Shown: positions 9,145 through 18,348, counted from the stretch's first letter. The stretch: 64,000 nucleotides of DNA from Sphingobacteriales bacterium (GCA_016219985.1 JACRJO010000022.1:248001-312000); one strand, 5' to 3'. Program-made: numbers and translations. The notes: a model not told the origin generated them from the sequence alone.

Positions 9145-10332
9145 TTATTTAATGATCTCTGTAACCTGACCGGCACCTACGGTACGGCCACCTTCACGGA
9201 TCGCAAACTTCAATCCTTTCTCCATCGCGATGGGCTGGATCAGTTTTACATTCAGGGAAGTGTTATCACCAGGCATCACCATCTCGGTACCCGCATTCAG
9301 TTCCACTTCTCCGGTTACGTCAGTCGTACGGAAATAGAACTGGGGACGGTATTTCTGGAAGAACGGGGTATGACGGCCGCCTTCTTCTTTGCTCAGTACG
9401 TAAACTTCAGCTTTGAATTCTGTGTGCGGAGTGATGGAACCGGGTTTTACGATAACCATACCACGACGGATCTGGGTTTTCTCAATACCACGGAGCAGCA
9501 GACCGGCGTTGTCACCTGCCTCACCTTCATCCAGCAGTTTGCGGAACATTTCCACACCTGTTACGGTTGAAGTCAGGGGCTCAGGGATCAGACCTACGAT
9601 CTCAACCGGCTCACCCACTTTAATACGGCCTCTTTCGATACGACCGGTGGCAACAGTACCACGACCGGTGATAGAGAACACGTCTTCCACAGACATCAGG
9701 AACGGCTGATCAACCGGGCGGGGAGGCAGCGGGATATAAGTATCCACAGCTTCCATCAGTTCTTCCACCTGTTTTACCGCTTCAGCATCACCTTCCAGCG
9801 CTTTAATAGCAGAACCCTTGATGATGGGTGTGTTGGCGCCATCAAAACCATAGAAAGTCAGGAGGTCACGGATTTCCATTTCCACCAGTTCCAGCAGTTC
9901 GGGGTCATCAACCAGGTCAACTTTATTCATAAACACCACAATCTTGGGTACACCCACCTGGCGGGCCAGCAGGATGTGCTCTTTGGTTTGCGGCATGGGA
10001 CCGTCTGTAGCAGCTACCACCAAGATCGCGCCGTCCATCTGGGCAGCACCGGTGATCATGTTTTTAACATAGTCAGCGTGACCGGGACAGTCAACGTGAG
10101 CATAGTGACGGTTAGCCGTCTGGTACTCAACGTGAGCTGTATTGATGGTGATACCCCTTTCTTTTTCCTCAGGAGCAGCATCGATTTCATCATATTTTTT
10201 TGCTGTGGCCATCCCTTTTGTAGCCAGAATGGTAGTGATGGCAGCAGTCAAGGTTGTTTTACCATGGTCAATGTGTCCGATGGTACCAACGTTAACGTGG
10301 GGTTTGTCCCGCTTGAAGGTCTCTTTTGACAT
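9145..10332 (-). CDS. tuf: Elongation factor Tu
   Basis: GTPase that delivers aminoacyl-tRNA to the ribosome. It has 395 residues, the normal length, with GHIDHGKT (19-26), the DCPGH and NKVD GTP-binding motifs, domain 2 ([22 protein letters not shown]) and the C-terminal [15 protein letters not shown]. It follows the four-tRNA cluster in the same direction. Confidence 0.99.
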   Translation of the reverse strand: MSKETFKRDKPHVNVGTIGHIDHGKTTLTAAITTILATKGMATAKKYDEIDAAPEEKERGITINTAHVEYQTANRHYAHVDCPGHADYVKNMITGAAQMDGAILVVAATDGPMPQTKEHILLARQVGVPKIVVFMNKVDLVDDPELLELVEMEIRDLLTFYGFDGANTPIIKGSAIKALEGDAEAVKQVEELMEAVDTYIPLPPRPVDQPFLMSVEDVFSITGRGTVATGRIERGRIKVGEPVEIVGLIPEPLTSTVTGVEMFRKLLDEGEAGDNAGLLLRGIEKTQIRRGMVIVKPGSITPHTEFKAEVYVLSKEEGGRHTPFFQKYRPQFYFRTTDVTGEVELNAGTEMVMPGDNTSLNVKLIQPIAMEKGLKFAIREGGRTVGAGQVTEIIK

Positions 10333-10455
10333 TGTTATCGGTTTTAAAGTTGTGTTTTACAATTATTGTTTTTTTATCAGGAAGCCATTAGTAATCGCAC
10401 CGCTGGCCATCTTTTCAACACATTGGTTATTAATCTTTTATTCTCTTAACAGCTG

Positions 10456-10527
<72 letters not shown>

Positions 10528-10595
10528 AATCCCGTTTGTAGTTCCTGGCTTGTGGTTTGGAGTTGAACTACAAACCCGTAACTACAAACTTTTGG

Positions 10596-10668
10596 AGCGG
10601 GAGACCGGGCTCGAACCGGCCACCTGAAGCTTGGAAGGCTACCGCTCTACCAAATGAGCTACTCCCGC
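10596..10668 (-). tRNA. tRNA-Gly (TCC)
   Basis: The acceptor GCGGGAG pairs with CTCCCGC, the D arm is GCTCATTTGGTAGAGC, the anticodon loop CTTCCAA gives TCC, and the T arm is CCGGTTCGAGCCCGG. The anticodon stem appears to hold one T-T mismatch. Confidence 0.95.
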
Positions 10669-10673
10669 ATTTA

Positions 10674-10699
10674 CCCACCGAAGCTTTAGCGAAGGTGGG
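10674..10699. repeat. Palindromic repeat, CCCACC...GGTGGG type
   Basis: CCCACC and GGTGGG flank a 14-base core containing GAAGCTTTAGC. An almost identical 26-base copy (one base different) lies at 34111-34136. Confidence 0.75.
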
Positions 10700-10751
10700 T
10701 TTGTCTCTAAGAACTACTTTATCTCTTAACACCTCTATTGTTTTAGAGGCC

Positions 10752-10829
10752 GTCCTCCTTAGCTGAAGCTGGGGGAGGACGCTGCCCTACTTCGCTAAAG
10801 CCTGCCTGACGGCAGTCAGGCTACGTAGG
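10752..10829. repeat. Two further palindromic repeats between tRNA-Gly and tRNA-Tyr
   Basis: The first pairs GTCCTCC (10752-10758) with GGAGGAC (10774-10780) around TTAGCTGAAGCTGGG. The second pairs CCTAC (10786-10790) with GTAGG (10825-10829) and contains TTCGCTAAAGC plus an inner hairpin CCTGAC-GGCA-GTCAGG. They share the GAAGC/GCTAAAGC core words with the other palindromes. Confidence 0.7.
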
Positions 10830-10835
10830 ACGATG

Positions 10836-10918
10836 TGGGCAAGGATGGATTCGAACCACCGAACTCCGAAGAGGACAGATTTACAGTCTGTTGCCGTTGG
10901 CCACTTGGCTACTTGCCC
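10836..10918 (-). tRNA. tRNA-Tyr (GTA)
   Basis: Class II tRNA of 83 bases. The acceptor GGGCAAG pairs with CTTGCCC (on the transcript CATCCTTGCCC), the anticodon loop is CTGTAAA with anticodon GTA, and there is a long variable arm and the T arm GGTTCGAATCC. Confidence 0.95.
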
Positions 10919-10924
10919 GCCTGG

Positions 10925-10997
10925 AGCCACCTGCCAGGATCGAACTGGCGACCTACTGATTACAAATCAGTTGCTCTACCAGCTGAGCTAAGGTGGC
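10925..10997 (-). tRNA. tRNA-Thr (TGT)
   Basis: The acceptor GCCACCT pairs with AGGTGGC, the anticodon stem CTGAT/ATCAG holds loop TTGTA with anticodon TGT, and the T arm is GCCAGTTCGATCCTGGC. It is the first gene of the tRNA-tuf unit. Confidence 0.95.
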
Positions 10998-11071
10998 GAT
11001 TTTTTGTTACCGGCACTGCTGGATAAGTCGCCGGGTCAGGCAATAAAGAGCTACCCCATTTTTTGGGAAGG

Positions 11072-11099
11072 CAAAGGTAAGGGAATTTGGATATTGCAA
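11072..11099 (-). promoter_or_regulatory. Putative promoter of the tRNA cluster-tuf unit
   Basis: On the minus strand, TTG (11099-11097), 17 bases and TACCTTTG (11079-11072), about 75 bases before tRNA-Thr. The spacer is at the short end of the consensus. Confidence 0.65.
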
Positions 11100-11220
11100 A
11101 AATTTTATGAGGGATTTTTCTCCTGAAAATCAGGAAATAAAAAAGGAACTGTACGAAAAGGAATACCGGGAACCGGGAGTATCCGGGAAAAGGCCTCCCA
11201 TTCTCCGGGGTAAACCAATA

Positions 11221-11252
11221 AAAAAAGGCTGTACCTTTTTTTGGGTACAGCC
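11221..11252 (-). terminator. Intrinsic terminator after hpf
   Basis: On the minus strand GGCTGTACC pairs with GGTACAGCC (9 bp) and is followed by a run of T. It begins 10 bases after the hpf stop. Confidence 0.88.
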
Positions 11253-11262
11253 TCAGAACAGA

Positions 11263-11562
11263 TTAAGCGGCTTGTTTTTCTTTTTTTCTTTTTATCTGGC
11301 TTACGAGGGATTCGAAAGCGCTGTCAAAGGATTCTTCAAATGATTTACTGGTTGATTTCACAAAAAAGTTGTGACGGGGTACATGCACCCTGATTTCGGC
11401 AATTTTGTCTTTAATGGAATGAACCACGTTGTCTAATTTCAAAAACACATTTACCTGGATGATGCGATCGCTGAACACCGGCAGCTTTTCCAGTTTTCGG
11501 TTTACATACTCCATCAACTTGCTGTCAGCGTTGAAATGAACAGTTTGAATTTTTACGTTCAT
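11263..11562 (-). CDS. hpf: Ribosome hibernation-promoting factor, short form
   Basis: Binds the 30S decoding region and silences ribosomes in slow growth. The start at 11562 (MNVKIQTVHFNADSKL) gives 99 residues; upstream in-frame ATGs (11565-11589) would only add MFHSLKMMT. The beta-alpha-beta fold with a basic C-terminus (QIKRKKEKQAA) is typical of the short HPF/YfiA type without the long-form dimerisation domain. It has its own terminator. Confidence 0.92.
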   Translation of the reverse strand: MNVKIQTVHFNADSKLMEYVNRKLEKLPVFSDRIIQVNVFLKLDNVVHSIKDKIAEIRVHVPRHNFFVKSTSKSFEESFDSAFESLVSQIKRKKEKQAA

Positions 11563-11718
11563 GGTCATCATTTTTAAACTGTGAAACAATAAATAAAGAA
11601 CTTTTCTAGAAGATTTTTCGCGAGGGTTCGGTTCTTATATCGTATTCAAGTTACAAAAAAAGCGGTCGCAATCCAACAAAAAAACTCCTAAATTTTATTG
11701 TGTATGGACCCCAAAAAA

Positions 11719-12621
11719 TCAGCCCCGGGGGTGGGCTTTCTTATGAATATCCTTCAGTTTTTCGATGGTATTGTGGGTGTAGACCTGGGTGGCGGCCAGG
11801 CTGCTGTGGCCCAGTAATTCCTTAACGGCATTGAGATCGGCCCCATGGTTCATCAGGTGGGTGGCAAAACTGTGCCGGAGTACGTGCGGGCTCTTTTTAT
11901 CCAGTGTACTGGCCTCCCCCAGCACCCGGTTTACGAGTTCCCAGGCATAACGGGGATACAGTTTTTTTCCTTTTTCCGTTACCAGCAGGGTCTCCCCGGA
12001 CTGCTCAAATTCTTTCTTTTTCAATTGCTGGTAATCCCGGATCATTGCGATAATCCCGGGACTTACCGGGATCACCCTTTCCTTATTGCCCTTGCCCAGC
12101 ACCTTGATCTGCTGCCGCTCAAAATCAACCTGGCCCTCCTTCAGCCCGGTCAGTTCGCTCAGCCGCATCCCGGTGGCATAAAAGATCGAAACCAGCATTT
12201 TGGCATTCAGGCTCTTCCAGTCTTCCACCGAACGGTCCAGGGACAGCGACAGCATTTTCACCTCCTCCTCCTTGACAAAAACCGGTAAGCGCTTGCCCAT
12301 TTTGGGACTGATCACCTGGGCCATGGGCGATTGTTCTATCACCCCGGTCTTTAACTGGAATTTAAAAAAGGATTTCAGGGTGGATATTTTGCGGTTCAGG
12401 CTGGCGGATCCAAGACCTTTTTCTTTCAGCGAGGCCAGCCAGCTGCGCACGATGGCCGGCTGGATCTCCCCCAGGCCCCGGATCCCGTATTGCATTTCCA
12501 GGAAATCAAAAAAATCGACCAGGTCGGTTGTATAAGAGACTAGGGTATGCACAGAATACCTTTTCTCGAATTTGAGGTAATCCAGGAAGGATTGTATGAG
12601 CGGGCGTTCATTTACAGGCAT
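11719..12621 (-). CDS. Tyrosine recombinase XerC/XerD type
   Basis: Site-specific recombinase of 300 residues, the usual Xer length. The N-terminal SAM-like domain (about 1-95) precedes the catalytic domain with all expected residues: R153 (ATGMRLSEL), K177, H246 and R249 (HVLRHSFATH), H272 (GHSS) and Y281. The likely role is resolving chromosome dimers at dif; no phage or integron context is seen. Its ATG sits directly after the T run of the rpsU terminator, and a TAGCTTTG box inside that hairpin (12644-12637) might start a nearly leaderless transcript. XerC and XerD cannot be told apart here. Confidence 0.93.
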   Translation of the reverse strand: MPVNERPLIQSFLDYLKFEKRYSVHTLVSYTTDLVDFFDFLEMQYGIRGLGEIQPAIVRSWLASLKEKGLGSASLNRKISTLKSFFKFQLKTGVIEQSPMAQVISPKMGKRLPVFVKEEEVKMLSLSLDRSVEDWKSLNAKMLVSIFYATGMRLSELTGLKEGQVDFERQQIKVLGKGNKERVIPVSPGIIAMIRDYQQLKKKEFEQSGETLLVTEKGKKLYPRYAWELVNRVLGEASTLDKKSPHVLRHSFATHLMNHGADLNAVKELLGHSSLAATQVYTHNTIEKLKDIHKKAHPRG

Positions 12622-12664
12622 AAAAAAAGACAGCTACAAAGCTATAAAACTTTGCAGCTATCTC
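12622..12664 (-). terminator. Terminator between rpsU and xerC
   Basis: On the minus strand GATAGCTGCAAAG pairs with CTTTGTAGCTGTC (13 bp with two G-U) around about 7 bases, followed by seven T. The T run abuts the xerC ATG. It should stop most rpsU transcripts. Confidence 0.8.
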
Positions 12665-12686
12665 CTCAGTATAATATCCGCAGCGC

Positions 12687-12884
12687 TTAAACGTCAAACT
12701 TGCCGCTCGCAAGCTGCTGCTTGTAGATGGCTTTCAGCACTTCGCCCCTGCGCTTTACAGAAGGCTTGGTAAAACTCTGGCGTTCGCGTAATTGCAGGAG
12801 AACTTTCGATTTCTCGAATTTCTTCTTGTATTTCTTTAACGCCTTGTCAATGTTTTCGCAATCTTTTGAGTCGATGATCAGCAT
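12687..12884 (-). CDS. rpsU: 30S ribosomal protein S21
   Basis: Small basic protein of the 30S platform near the 16S rRNA 3' end. It has 65 residues, with the LKKYKKKFEKSKVLLQLRER core and FTKPSVKRRGEVLKAIYKQ, typical of Bacteroidota S21. A TATCTTTG box lies upstream on the minus strand (12928-12921), without a clear -33 TTG. Confidence 0.95.
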   Translation of the reverse strand: MLIIDSKDCENIDKALKKYKKKFEKSKVLLQLRERQSFTKPSVKRRGEVLKAIYKQQLASGKFDV

Positions 12885-12981
12885 AATTTTGATACCCCCC
12901 CCGGTATTTTTTTAGGATGGCAAAGATAGGCGGGAATTTTGAAATGAAGAAATGAAAATAGAAATGATTTAACTTGCTCCT

Positions 12982-13572
12982 ATGTTTACAGGTATAGTAG
13001 AGTGCACAGGCCTTGTTAAAGAGGTCATTTCCAATGGCTCCAACAGGAGTTTCTGGATCGAATCCCCCCTCTCGGACCAGCTCAAAACCGACCAGAGTGT
13101 ATGCCATAGCGGGGTTTGCCTGACAGTGGAAGAAACCAGGGACAACCGGCACCGGGTCACCGCCATCGAGGAAACCCTGAAAAAATCTAACCTGGGCGAC
13201 TGGAAAGAAGGATCCCTGGTCAACCTGGAGCGCTGCCTGCCCATGAACGGCCGCCTCGACGGACACCTGGTGCAGGGACATGTGGATGCCCGGGGAACCT
13301 GTATTAAAAAAACGGGAAAAGACGGGAGCTGGGAATTTGAATTTGAATTCCCGGGGAAATTTGCAGAACTGATCATTGAAAAAGGTTCCATTTGTGTAAA
13401 CGGGATCAGCCTGACCGCTTTTGATGTAAAAAGGAAACATTTTAAAACGGCCATTATTCCTTACACATTTGACCACACGAATATGAAAGGACTGGAACCC
13501 GGGGACACCGTCAACCTGGAATTTGACATGATTGGCAAGTATCTGCTCAGAAGACTATCTTTGAAAGACTAA
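12982..13572 (+). CDS. ribE: Riboflavin synthase, alpha chain
   Basis: Converts two 6,7-dimethyl-8-ribityllumazine molecules into riboflavin and the pyrimidine precursor. It has 196 residues with two tandem lumazine-binding domains: MFTGIVECTGLV with SVCHSGVCLTVEE in the first, and GHLVQGHVDARG with GSICVNGISLTAF in the second. There is no room for an FMN riboswitch in the 97-base upstream spacer. The end of the gene carries a promoter match for the next one. Confidence 0.97.
   Translation: MFTGIVECTGLVKEVISNGSNRSFWIESPLSDQLKTDQSVCHSGVCLTVEETRDNRHRVTAIEETLKKSNLGDWKEGSLVNLERCLPMNGRLDGHLVQGHVDARGTCIKKTGKDGSWEFEFEFPGKFAELIIEKGSICVNGISLTAFDVKRKHFKTAIIPYTFDHTNMKGLEPGDTVNLEFDMIGKYLLRRLSLKD
13532..13563 (+). 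promoter_or_regulatory. Promoter within the 3' end of ribE
   Basis: TTG (13532-13534), 21 bases and TATCTTTG (13556-13563) match the Bacteroidota consensus. It ends 28 bases before the acyltransferase ATG and would start the surface-biosynthesis run independently of ribE. Confidence 0.6.
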
Positions 13573-13591
13573 CTTCTAACCCGGTGAGCCG

Positions 13592-14677
13592 ATGAACCCC
13601 GAACAAACGAACAGGCACTATTATCCTGCACTGGACGGCCTGCGGGGGCTGGCTATCCTGCTGGTGGTCGTTTACCATAATTTCGGATTTATTCGTTATT
13701 TCTTTTTCGGCTGGCTGGGTGTGGACCTGTTCTTTGTGCTTTCTGGTTTCCTGATCACGGATATCCTGCTGAAAACATTGGGGAAACCGGGTTACCTGAA
13801 AAACTTTTATGTCCGGCGGGTGCTCCGCATCTTCCCCCTGTATTACCTGGCACTGGTTCTCTTCCTGCTGATCCTGCCGGCGGTTAACCGCTCCTTTGAT
13901 GTAAAATATTATACGGACAACCAGGTCTGGCTCTGGACCTATCTGCAGAACTGGTTATATATTTTTAAAAATCCTGACCAGTACAATACCCTGAATCATT
14001 TCTGGTCGCTGGCCGTGGAAGAACAATTCTACCTGGCCTGGCCCCTCGTCATCCTGCTGTTAAGAAAACCCTCCCGGTTACTGGTTGCCCTGTCCGTTTT
14101 ACTGGCGGGCGTGATCGGGCTGCGGATCTGGCTATGGAACAACCAGGTGGCCGACCTGGCTTATTTCAACCTGTACACATTCACCCGGATCGATGGTATC
14201 TGTATTGGCAGTATGATCGCCTTATTCCAACGGATCAACCCGCGGTTTCTCAAAAATTATATGCCGCTGATCGTACTGCTCTTCGCGGCATTGAATTTTG
14301 TGTTCTATTTCATCAACCGCGATAACGAGTTTTCTTTTCCCTACCTGGCCATCGCGGGCTATACCACTTTTGCCATGGTTTTCGGCTTATTGGTCAATGA
14401 AGCGGTGAGCGGTGAAAACCGGCTGCTCAACCGGGTGTTTTCCTTTTCCCCCTTGCGCTTTTTCGGAAGGATATCCTATGGCTTTTATATTTTTCACTGG
14501 CCCGTGCATATCCTGCTGGCGCCTGCGATCACGGCCGCATTTTCGGCTACCCTGCAGGGGCATTTTCTTTCCTTTGCCGTTGCGCTTTCCACCACCCTGT
14601 CCGCCATCGCGATCAGCTGGCTGAGCTTCCGCTATTTTGAATCCTATTTCCTGCGATTAAAGGACCGGTTTATTTAA
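13592..14677 (+). CDS. Acyltransferase 3 family membrane protein
   Basis: Integral membrane O-acyltransferase of 361 residues with about ten membrane segments. The N-terminal LDGLRGLAILLVVVYHNFG holds the conserved His (residue 29), and FGWLGVDLFFVLSGFLI and RRVLRIFPLYYLA are the next family motifs. Members add acetyl or other acyl groups to sugars, lipids or peptides at the outer face of the inner membrane. The substrate is unknown; the neighbours suggest a surface glycan or lipid. Confidence 0.92.
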   Translation: MNPEQTNRHYYPALDGLRGLAILLVVVYHNFGFIRYFFFGWLGVDLFFVLSGFLITDILLKTLGKPGYLKNFYVRRVLRIFPLYYLALVLFLLILPAVNRSFDVKYYTDNQVWLWTYLQNWLYIFKNPDQYNTLNHFWSLAVEEQFYLAWPLVILLLRKPSRLLVALSVLLAGVIGLRIWLWNNQVADLAYFNLYTFTRIDGICIGSMIALFQRINPRFLKNYMPLIVLLFAALNFVFYFINRDNEFSFPYLAIAGYTTFAMVFGLLVNEAVSGENRLLNRVFSFSPLRFFGRISYGFYIFHWPVHILLAPAITAAFSATLQGHFLSFAVALSTTLSAIAISWLSFRYFESYFLRLKDRFI

Positions 14678-14727
14678 CGGCCCGCTTCCGTTATTCTTTC
14701 TTTTGATTGTATCTTTAGCCCGTTCTC

Positions 14728-15672
14728 ATGCCAGAAAATATCATCATATTGATCCCGGTTTACAATGATGGCGAACCGGCCAACCGCCTGCTCCATGAAC
14801 TGGCAACTGCATTTAAAGTGTTGCCGGGACAACAGTTTTCCGTACTGCTCCTGGATGATGGCTCAGGGGATGAACTTTCCATCCGCCCGGTACCGGGATT
14901 ACCGGTAAAAATACTGCACCTGTTACGGAATATTGGTCACCAGAAGGCCATCGCCATCGGGTTGGCTTATATCAAGGACAATATGACTTGCGATAAAGTA
15001 CTGGTGATGGACAGCGACGGGGAAGACCGGCCGGAGGATGCTGTTCTCCTGGTAAACACGTCAATACGAAATCCCGGGAAAATCATTTTTGCCCGCCGCA
15101 GATCCCGGTCAGAAAGTAAACGCTTCCGGGTATTTTATACCATTTACAAACTGGTATTCCGGGTACTGACCGGACGCCGGATCAATTTCGGGAATTTCCT
15201 GATCCTGCCGGCCCCCCTGCTGAACAAACTGGTTTACTACAGTGAGATATGGAGCCATATCGCCGGGGGCATCATCAAGACCGGACTCCCCTACCTGCCG
15301 GCAGATACTCACCGCGGCAAACGATATGCCGGCCATTCTAAAATGGGTTTTACGCCCCTGCTGCTGCATGGCCTGGGAGCCATTGCTGTTTTTATTGAGA
15401 TCATAGCAAGCCGCTTACTCCTATTTTCCCTGGCCCTGATCGGCATTTCCCTGCTGATCATTTTTGTGTTACTCGGAATAAAGACCCTGACGAACCGGGC
15501 CATCCCCGGCTGGACCTCCACGGTTACCTCTGCCATGCTGATCATCCTGCTGCAGAGTTTCCTGCTTTCCCTCTTCACCATTTTTCTTTATCTCTCCGCG
15601 CAATCCCAACGGAAATTCATACCGGCCAAACATTATACAGATTATACAGGGAAAACAGAAATCATCGGGTAA
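14728..15672 (+). CDS. GT2 glycosyltransferase, polyprenyl-phosphate type
   Basis: A 314-residue protein with an N-terminal GT-A domain (IILIPVYNDGEPA; LLLDDGSGDE at 41-49; acidic DSDGEDRPE at 95-103) followed by two C-terminal membrane segments (about 225-265 and 270-300). This layout matches the DPM1/ArnC/GtrB group, which charge polyprenyl phosphate with a sugar, but the substrate is not readable. Its stop is directly followed by the next ATG (TAAATG), so the two are surely co-transcribed. Confidence 0.88.
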   Translation: MPENIIILIPVYNDGEPANRLLHELATAFKVLPGQQFSVLLLDDGSGDELSIRPVPGLPVKILHLLRNIGHQKAIAIGLAYIKDNMTCDKVLVMDSDGEDRPEDAVLLVNTSIRNPGKIIFARRRSRSESKRFRVFYTIYKLVFRVLTGRRINFGNFLILPAPLLNKLVYYSEIWSHIAGGIIKTGLPYLPADTHRGKRYAGHSKMGFTPLLLHGLGAIAVFIEIIASRLLLFSLALIGISLLIIFVLLGIKTLTNRAIPGWTSTVTSAMLIILLQSFLLSLFTIFLYLSAQSQRKFIPAKHYTDYTGKTEIIG

Positions 15673-16389
15673 ATGGCAACCGGGTCTTATCAATACGAGG
15701 GAAATGAACTGATCCTGTTTCTGCAGGCGCACAACTGGAAAAAGTATTTTGCCGCGCAGCTCATTCCCTGTATCAGCGGTCGCGTGCTCGAAGTTGGTGC
15801 GGGTTTGGGCGCCACTACCCAATTGCTTTATAACGGGAAAGCCGGCGACTGGTTGCTGCTCGAGCCGGATGCTTCGATGAGTGAGGTTTTACAAACAAAA
15901 ATAAAAGACGGCAGCTTACCAGCCCCCTGCAGGGTGCAGACCGGTACCATTGATATCCTGGATGAAAAGTTTGATACGATCATTTATATCGATGTACTGG
16001 AACATATCAAAACAGACCGGGAAGAATTATCCAAAGCAGCGGCCTTGCTGAATCCCGGGGGATATCTCCTTGTGCTCTCCCCCGCCTTTCCTCATTTATA
16101 CAGTCCCTTTGATAAAGCCATCGGGCATTACCGGCGGTACACCCGCAGTTCCCTCGGCAAACTGGCGCCGGCCTCCCTGCAACTCATTCGCTGCCGGTAC
16201 TACGACAGCTTCGGCTACCTCGCAGCATTGGCAAATAAGGCAATCCTCCACCAGAAATATCCCGGTATCCGGCAGGTCTTGTTCTGGGACCGCTGGCTGG
16301 TCCCTGTATCCAGGATAACAGACAAACTGCTTTTTCACCTGTTTGGAAAGAGCATCATCGCCATATGGAAAAAAGGGGCAACCGAATAA
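15673..16389 (+). CDS. Class I SAM-dependent methyltransferase
   Basis: A 238-residue protein. The SAM-binding motif VLEVGAGLGATT (38-49) and the acidic end of the next strand (LLLEPDASM) are clear; DTIIYIDVLEHIKTD is motif II, with LNPGGYLLVLSP after it. These resemble methyltransferases of sugars or lipids that sit beside DPM1-like transferases. The target is unknown. Confidence 0.88.
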   Translation: MATGSYQYEGNELILFLQAHNWKKYFAAQLIPCISGRVLEVGAGLGATTQLLYNGKAGDWLLLEPDASMSEVLQTKIKDGSLPAPCRVQTGTIDILDEKFDTIIYIDVLEHIKTDREELSKAAALLNPGGYLLVLSPAFPHLYSPFDKAIGHYRRYTRSSLGKLAPASLQLIRCRYYDSFGYLAALANKAILHQKYPGIRQVLFWDRWLVPVSRITDKLLFHLFGKSIIAIWKKGATE

Positions 16390-16420
16390 TCCCTTCTTTA
16401 CATAGTTTTGCTTTTATCAT

Positions 16421-17380
16421 ATGAAGAATAACCTGGAAGGAATCTCTTTTGAGCAGGTCGTTAACAAAGCTGGAACCAGTTATGCTGTCTTCCGGGGGCA
16501 GCTTACACCCCGTTACTCCCTTGTTTTTTTTGATATTGCCAGGGGTTATTTTTTCCTGTTTCTCATCAGCGCCCTGGTCATCGTACTGCACCGTGTGTAT
16601 TCGCTGCCCTGGTGGCTGCTGATCCCTGCAGGCGGGTTGCTGACCGGCTACTGTGCCGCTTATATTGCACTTTTTGCCCATGAAGCCAGTCATTATAATA
16701 TTCACCCGGATAAAAAGACCAATGACCGGCTGGCTACTGTTTTTCTCTGCCTGCCCTTTGGCCTGTCCCTGAAATCATACCGGAAGATCCACTGGCAGCA
16801 TCATCTTTACCTGGGCACTCCATCCGATACTGAGATCTCCTACTTCAATCATTTATCCGGGCTTTTTATCCTGGAAACACTGACGGGGATTCACCTGCTC
16901 CGCACGATCCTGACAAAAGAAAAGATTGAAGTACTAAGCCAGGAACAGAAAAGAGAAAGCCGTACCATGCTGCTGGCGGGGTTTGTATTGCATGCTGTTT
17001 TACTGGCAGCCGCTTTTCTTACCGGCAATTGGGTGACCGCCCTTGCCTGGATACTGGGTTTCGGCATTTTCTTTCCATTCTTTGCAACCATACGGCAGCT
17101 GCTGGAACACCGTGACGAACTGGCCAGGGCTACCTCGGATTTTCGCAGGACCCCGCACGGGAAACTGAGCCGGATTTTTTGCCATACCCTGTTAAGCAGC
17201 AGTTTTGGGGCCGCCGGTTTTACCCGGCACATGATCCATCACTGGGATCCGCAGGCTTCCTATACAAGGATGAAAGAAATTGAAGATTTTCTCCACGAGG
17301 ATGAAAAGACCGCGGCAATCATCCGCGCTTCCAAAACTACTTACAGCACTGTTTTCAAAACCCTGCTTAAAGCCCGTTGA
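16421..17380 (+). CDS. Fatty acid desaturase-like membrane di-iron protein
   Basis: A 319-residue membrane protein with three histidine boxes: HEASHYNIH (87-95), HWQHH (124-128) and HMIHH (270-274). This is the di-iron signature of the FA_desaturase superfamily, which also includes hydroxylases acting on fatty acyl or sphingoid chains. Several hydrophobic segments lie between the boxes. A TAGTTTTG box at 16403-16410 may give extra transcription. Its place among sugar and methyl transferases suggests modification of a lipid part of the same product (inference). Confidence 0.88.
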   Translation: MKNNLEGISFEQVVNKAGTSYAVFRGQLTPRYSLVFFDIARGYFFLFLISALVIVLHRVYSLPWWLLIPAGGLLTGYCAAYIALFAHEASHYNIHPDKKTNDRLATVFLCLPFGLSLKSYRKIHWQHHLYLGTPSDTEISYFNHLSGLFILETLTGIHLLRTILTKEKIEVLSQEQKRESRTMLLAGFVLHAVLLAAAFLTGNWVTALAWILGFGIFFPFFATIRQLLEHRDELARATSDFRRTPHGKLSRIFCHTLLSSSFGAAGFTRHMIHHWDPQASYTRMKEIEDFLHEDEKTAAIIRASKTTYSTVFKTLLKAR

Positions 17381-18327
17381 GCCATCCACCACTATATTGC
17401 CCGGTTTGCCGGCAAGGGCCGGCACTGGCCTGGGCCAAAGCCAGGGACTATGAATATTTTTCAACCGGGGAAGAAGAATTTACGTATTACCATTGCGGTC
17501 ATTGCGGCACTTTTTTTATAGACCCGGTTCCGGTGGAAAGGCTGAAGCAGATCTATCCAACCAATTATTATTCCTTTGTCAGCGGTTCCGGCAATATCGT
17601 TACCCGTATTAAAGAGTGGCTTGACAAACGCTTTCTCCGGAAAATATTGCAAGATCTCCCGGCAGAGAAAATAGATGTTTTGGATGTGGGCGGAGGCACG
17701 GGCTGGATACTGGATGTTTTGAAAAAAACGGACAGCCGGATCGGCTTCACCCAGGTTGCCGATCTCGATGAAAAAGCCAAAGAAACAGCGGAAAAAAAAG
17801 GCCATGCTTATTTCCAGGGCAGGGTGGAAGAATTTGAAACCGACCGGAAGTTTCACCTGGTCCTGATGCTCAACCTGGTCGAGCATGTGGAGCATCCCCT
17901 GCTTGTTTTGAAGAAAGCCGCCTCCCTGTTGCATCCCGGGGGTATTTTGCTGGTTAAAACCCCGAATACCGACAGTTGGGATGCCCGGTTATTCCGGAAA
18001 ACATACTGGGGCGGGCTTCATTGTCCCCGTCATTGGGTGATTTTTTCAGAGAAAAGTTTCCGACTGGTTGCTGCGCAGGCTGGTCTTCGTATCAAAAAAC
18101 TTCAATACACGCAAGGCGCTCCCTTCTGGGCCTTCAGTATCATTACCACTCTCAGCCGGAAGAAGATCATTCATACATCGGCACAGGATCCTGTTATCTT
18201 TCATTGGCTATTCGCACCACTCAGCGGTCTTTTCGCCATCGTTGACTTTCTGCGAAGACCCTTTGCCAAAACCTCCCAGCTATTCATCCAACTTACCCCG
18301 GAGGAAAAACAGGAGAAGGTTTGCTGA
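17377..18327 (+). CDS. Zinc-ribbon class I methyltransferase (TTG start)
   Basis: A 316-residue protein starting with TTG that overlaps the preceding stop (TTGA). The TTG is needed to keep the first cysteine pair. N-terminal pairs C8-x2-C11 and C40-x2-C43 form a zinc ribbon. Then comes the SAM domain with VLDVGGGTGW (101-110), LVLMLNLVEHVEHPL and LHPGGILLVKTPNTDSW. Such zinc-ribbon methyltransferases are common in polysaccharide and glycolipid clusters. The exact substrate is unknown. Confidence 0.87.
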   Translation: MSHPPLYCPVCRQGPALAWAKARDYEYFSTGEEEFTYYHCGHCGTFFIDPVPVERLKQIYPTNYYSFVSGSGNIVTRIKEWLDKRFLRKILQDLPAEKIDVLDVGGGTGWILDVLKKTDSRIGFTQVADLDEKAKETAEKKGHAYFQGRVEEFETDRKFHLVLMLNLVEHVEHPLLVLKKAASLLHPGGILLVKTPNTDSWDARLFRKTYWGGLHCPRHWVIFSEKSFRLVAAQAGLRIKKLQYTQGAPFWAFSIITTLSRKKIIHTSAQDPVIFHWLFAPLSGLFAIVDFLRRPFAKTSQLFIQLTPEEKQEKVC

Positions 18328-18348
18328 TTTTTTATCAATTTTAAAGCC

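Noticed and set aside
11107..11343. 78-codon plus-strand open frame before hpf
   Set aside because: It runs through the hpf terminator and into hpf on the other strand, and its composition is not protein-like.
11719..12621. Tyrosine recombinase as a phage or genomic-island integrase
   Set aside because: Length and sequence are of the housekeeping Xer type, and no attachment duplication or phage gene is nearby.
12885..12981. Possible FMN riboswitch before ribE
   Set aside because: The spacer is under 100 bases, has no RFN-like conserved blocks and is shared with the divergent rpsU promoter.
12847..13476. Long minus-strand open frames opposite ribE
   Set aside because: They lie entirely over a clear riboflavin synthase gene and have low-complexity, shadow-type composition.
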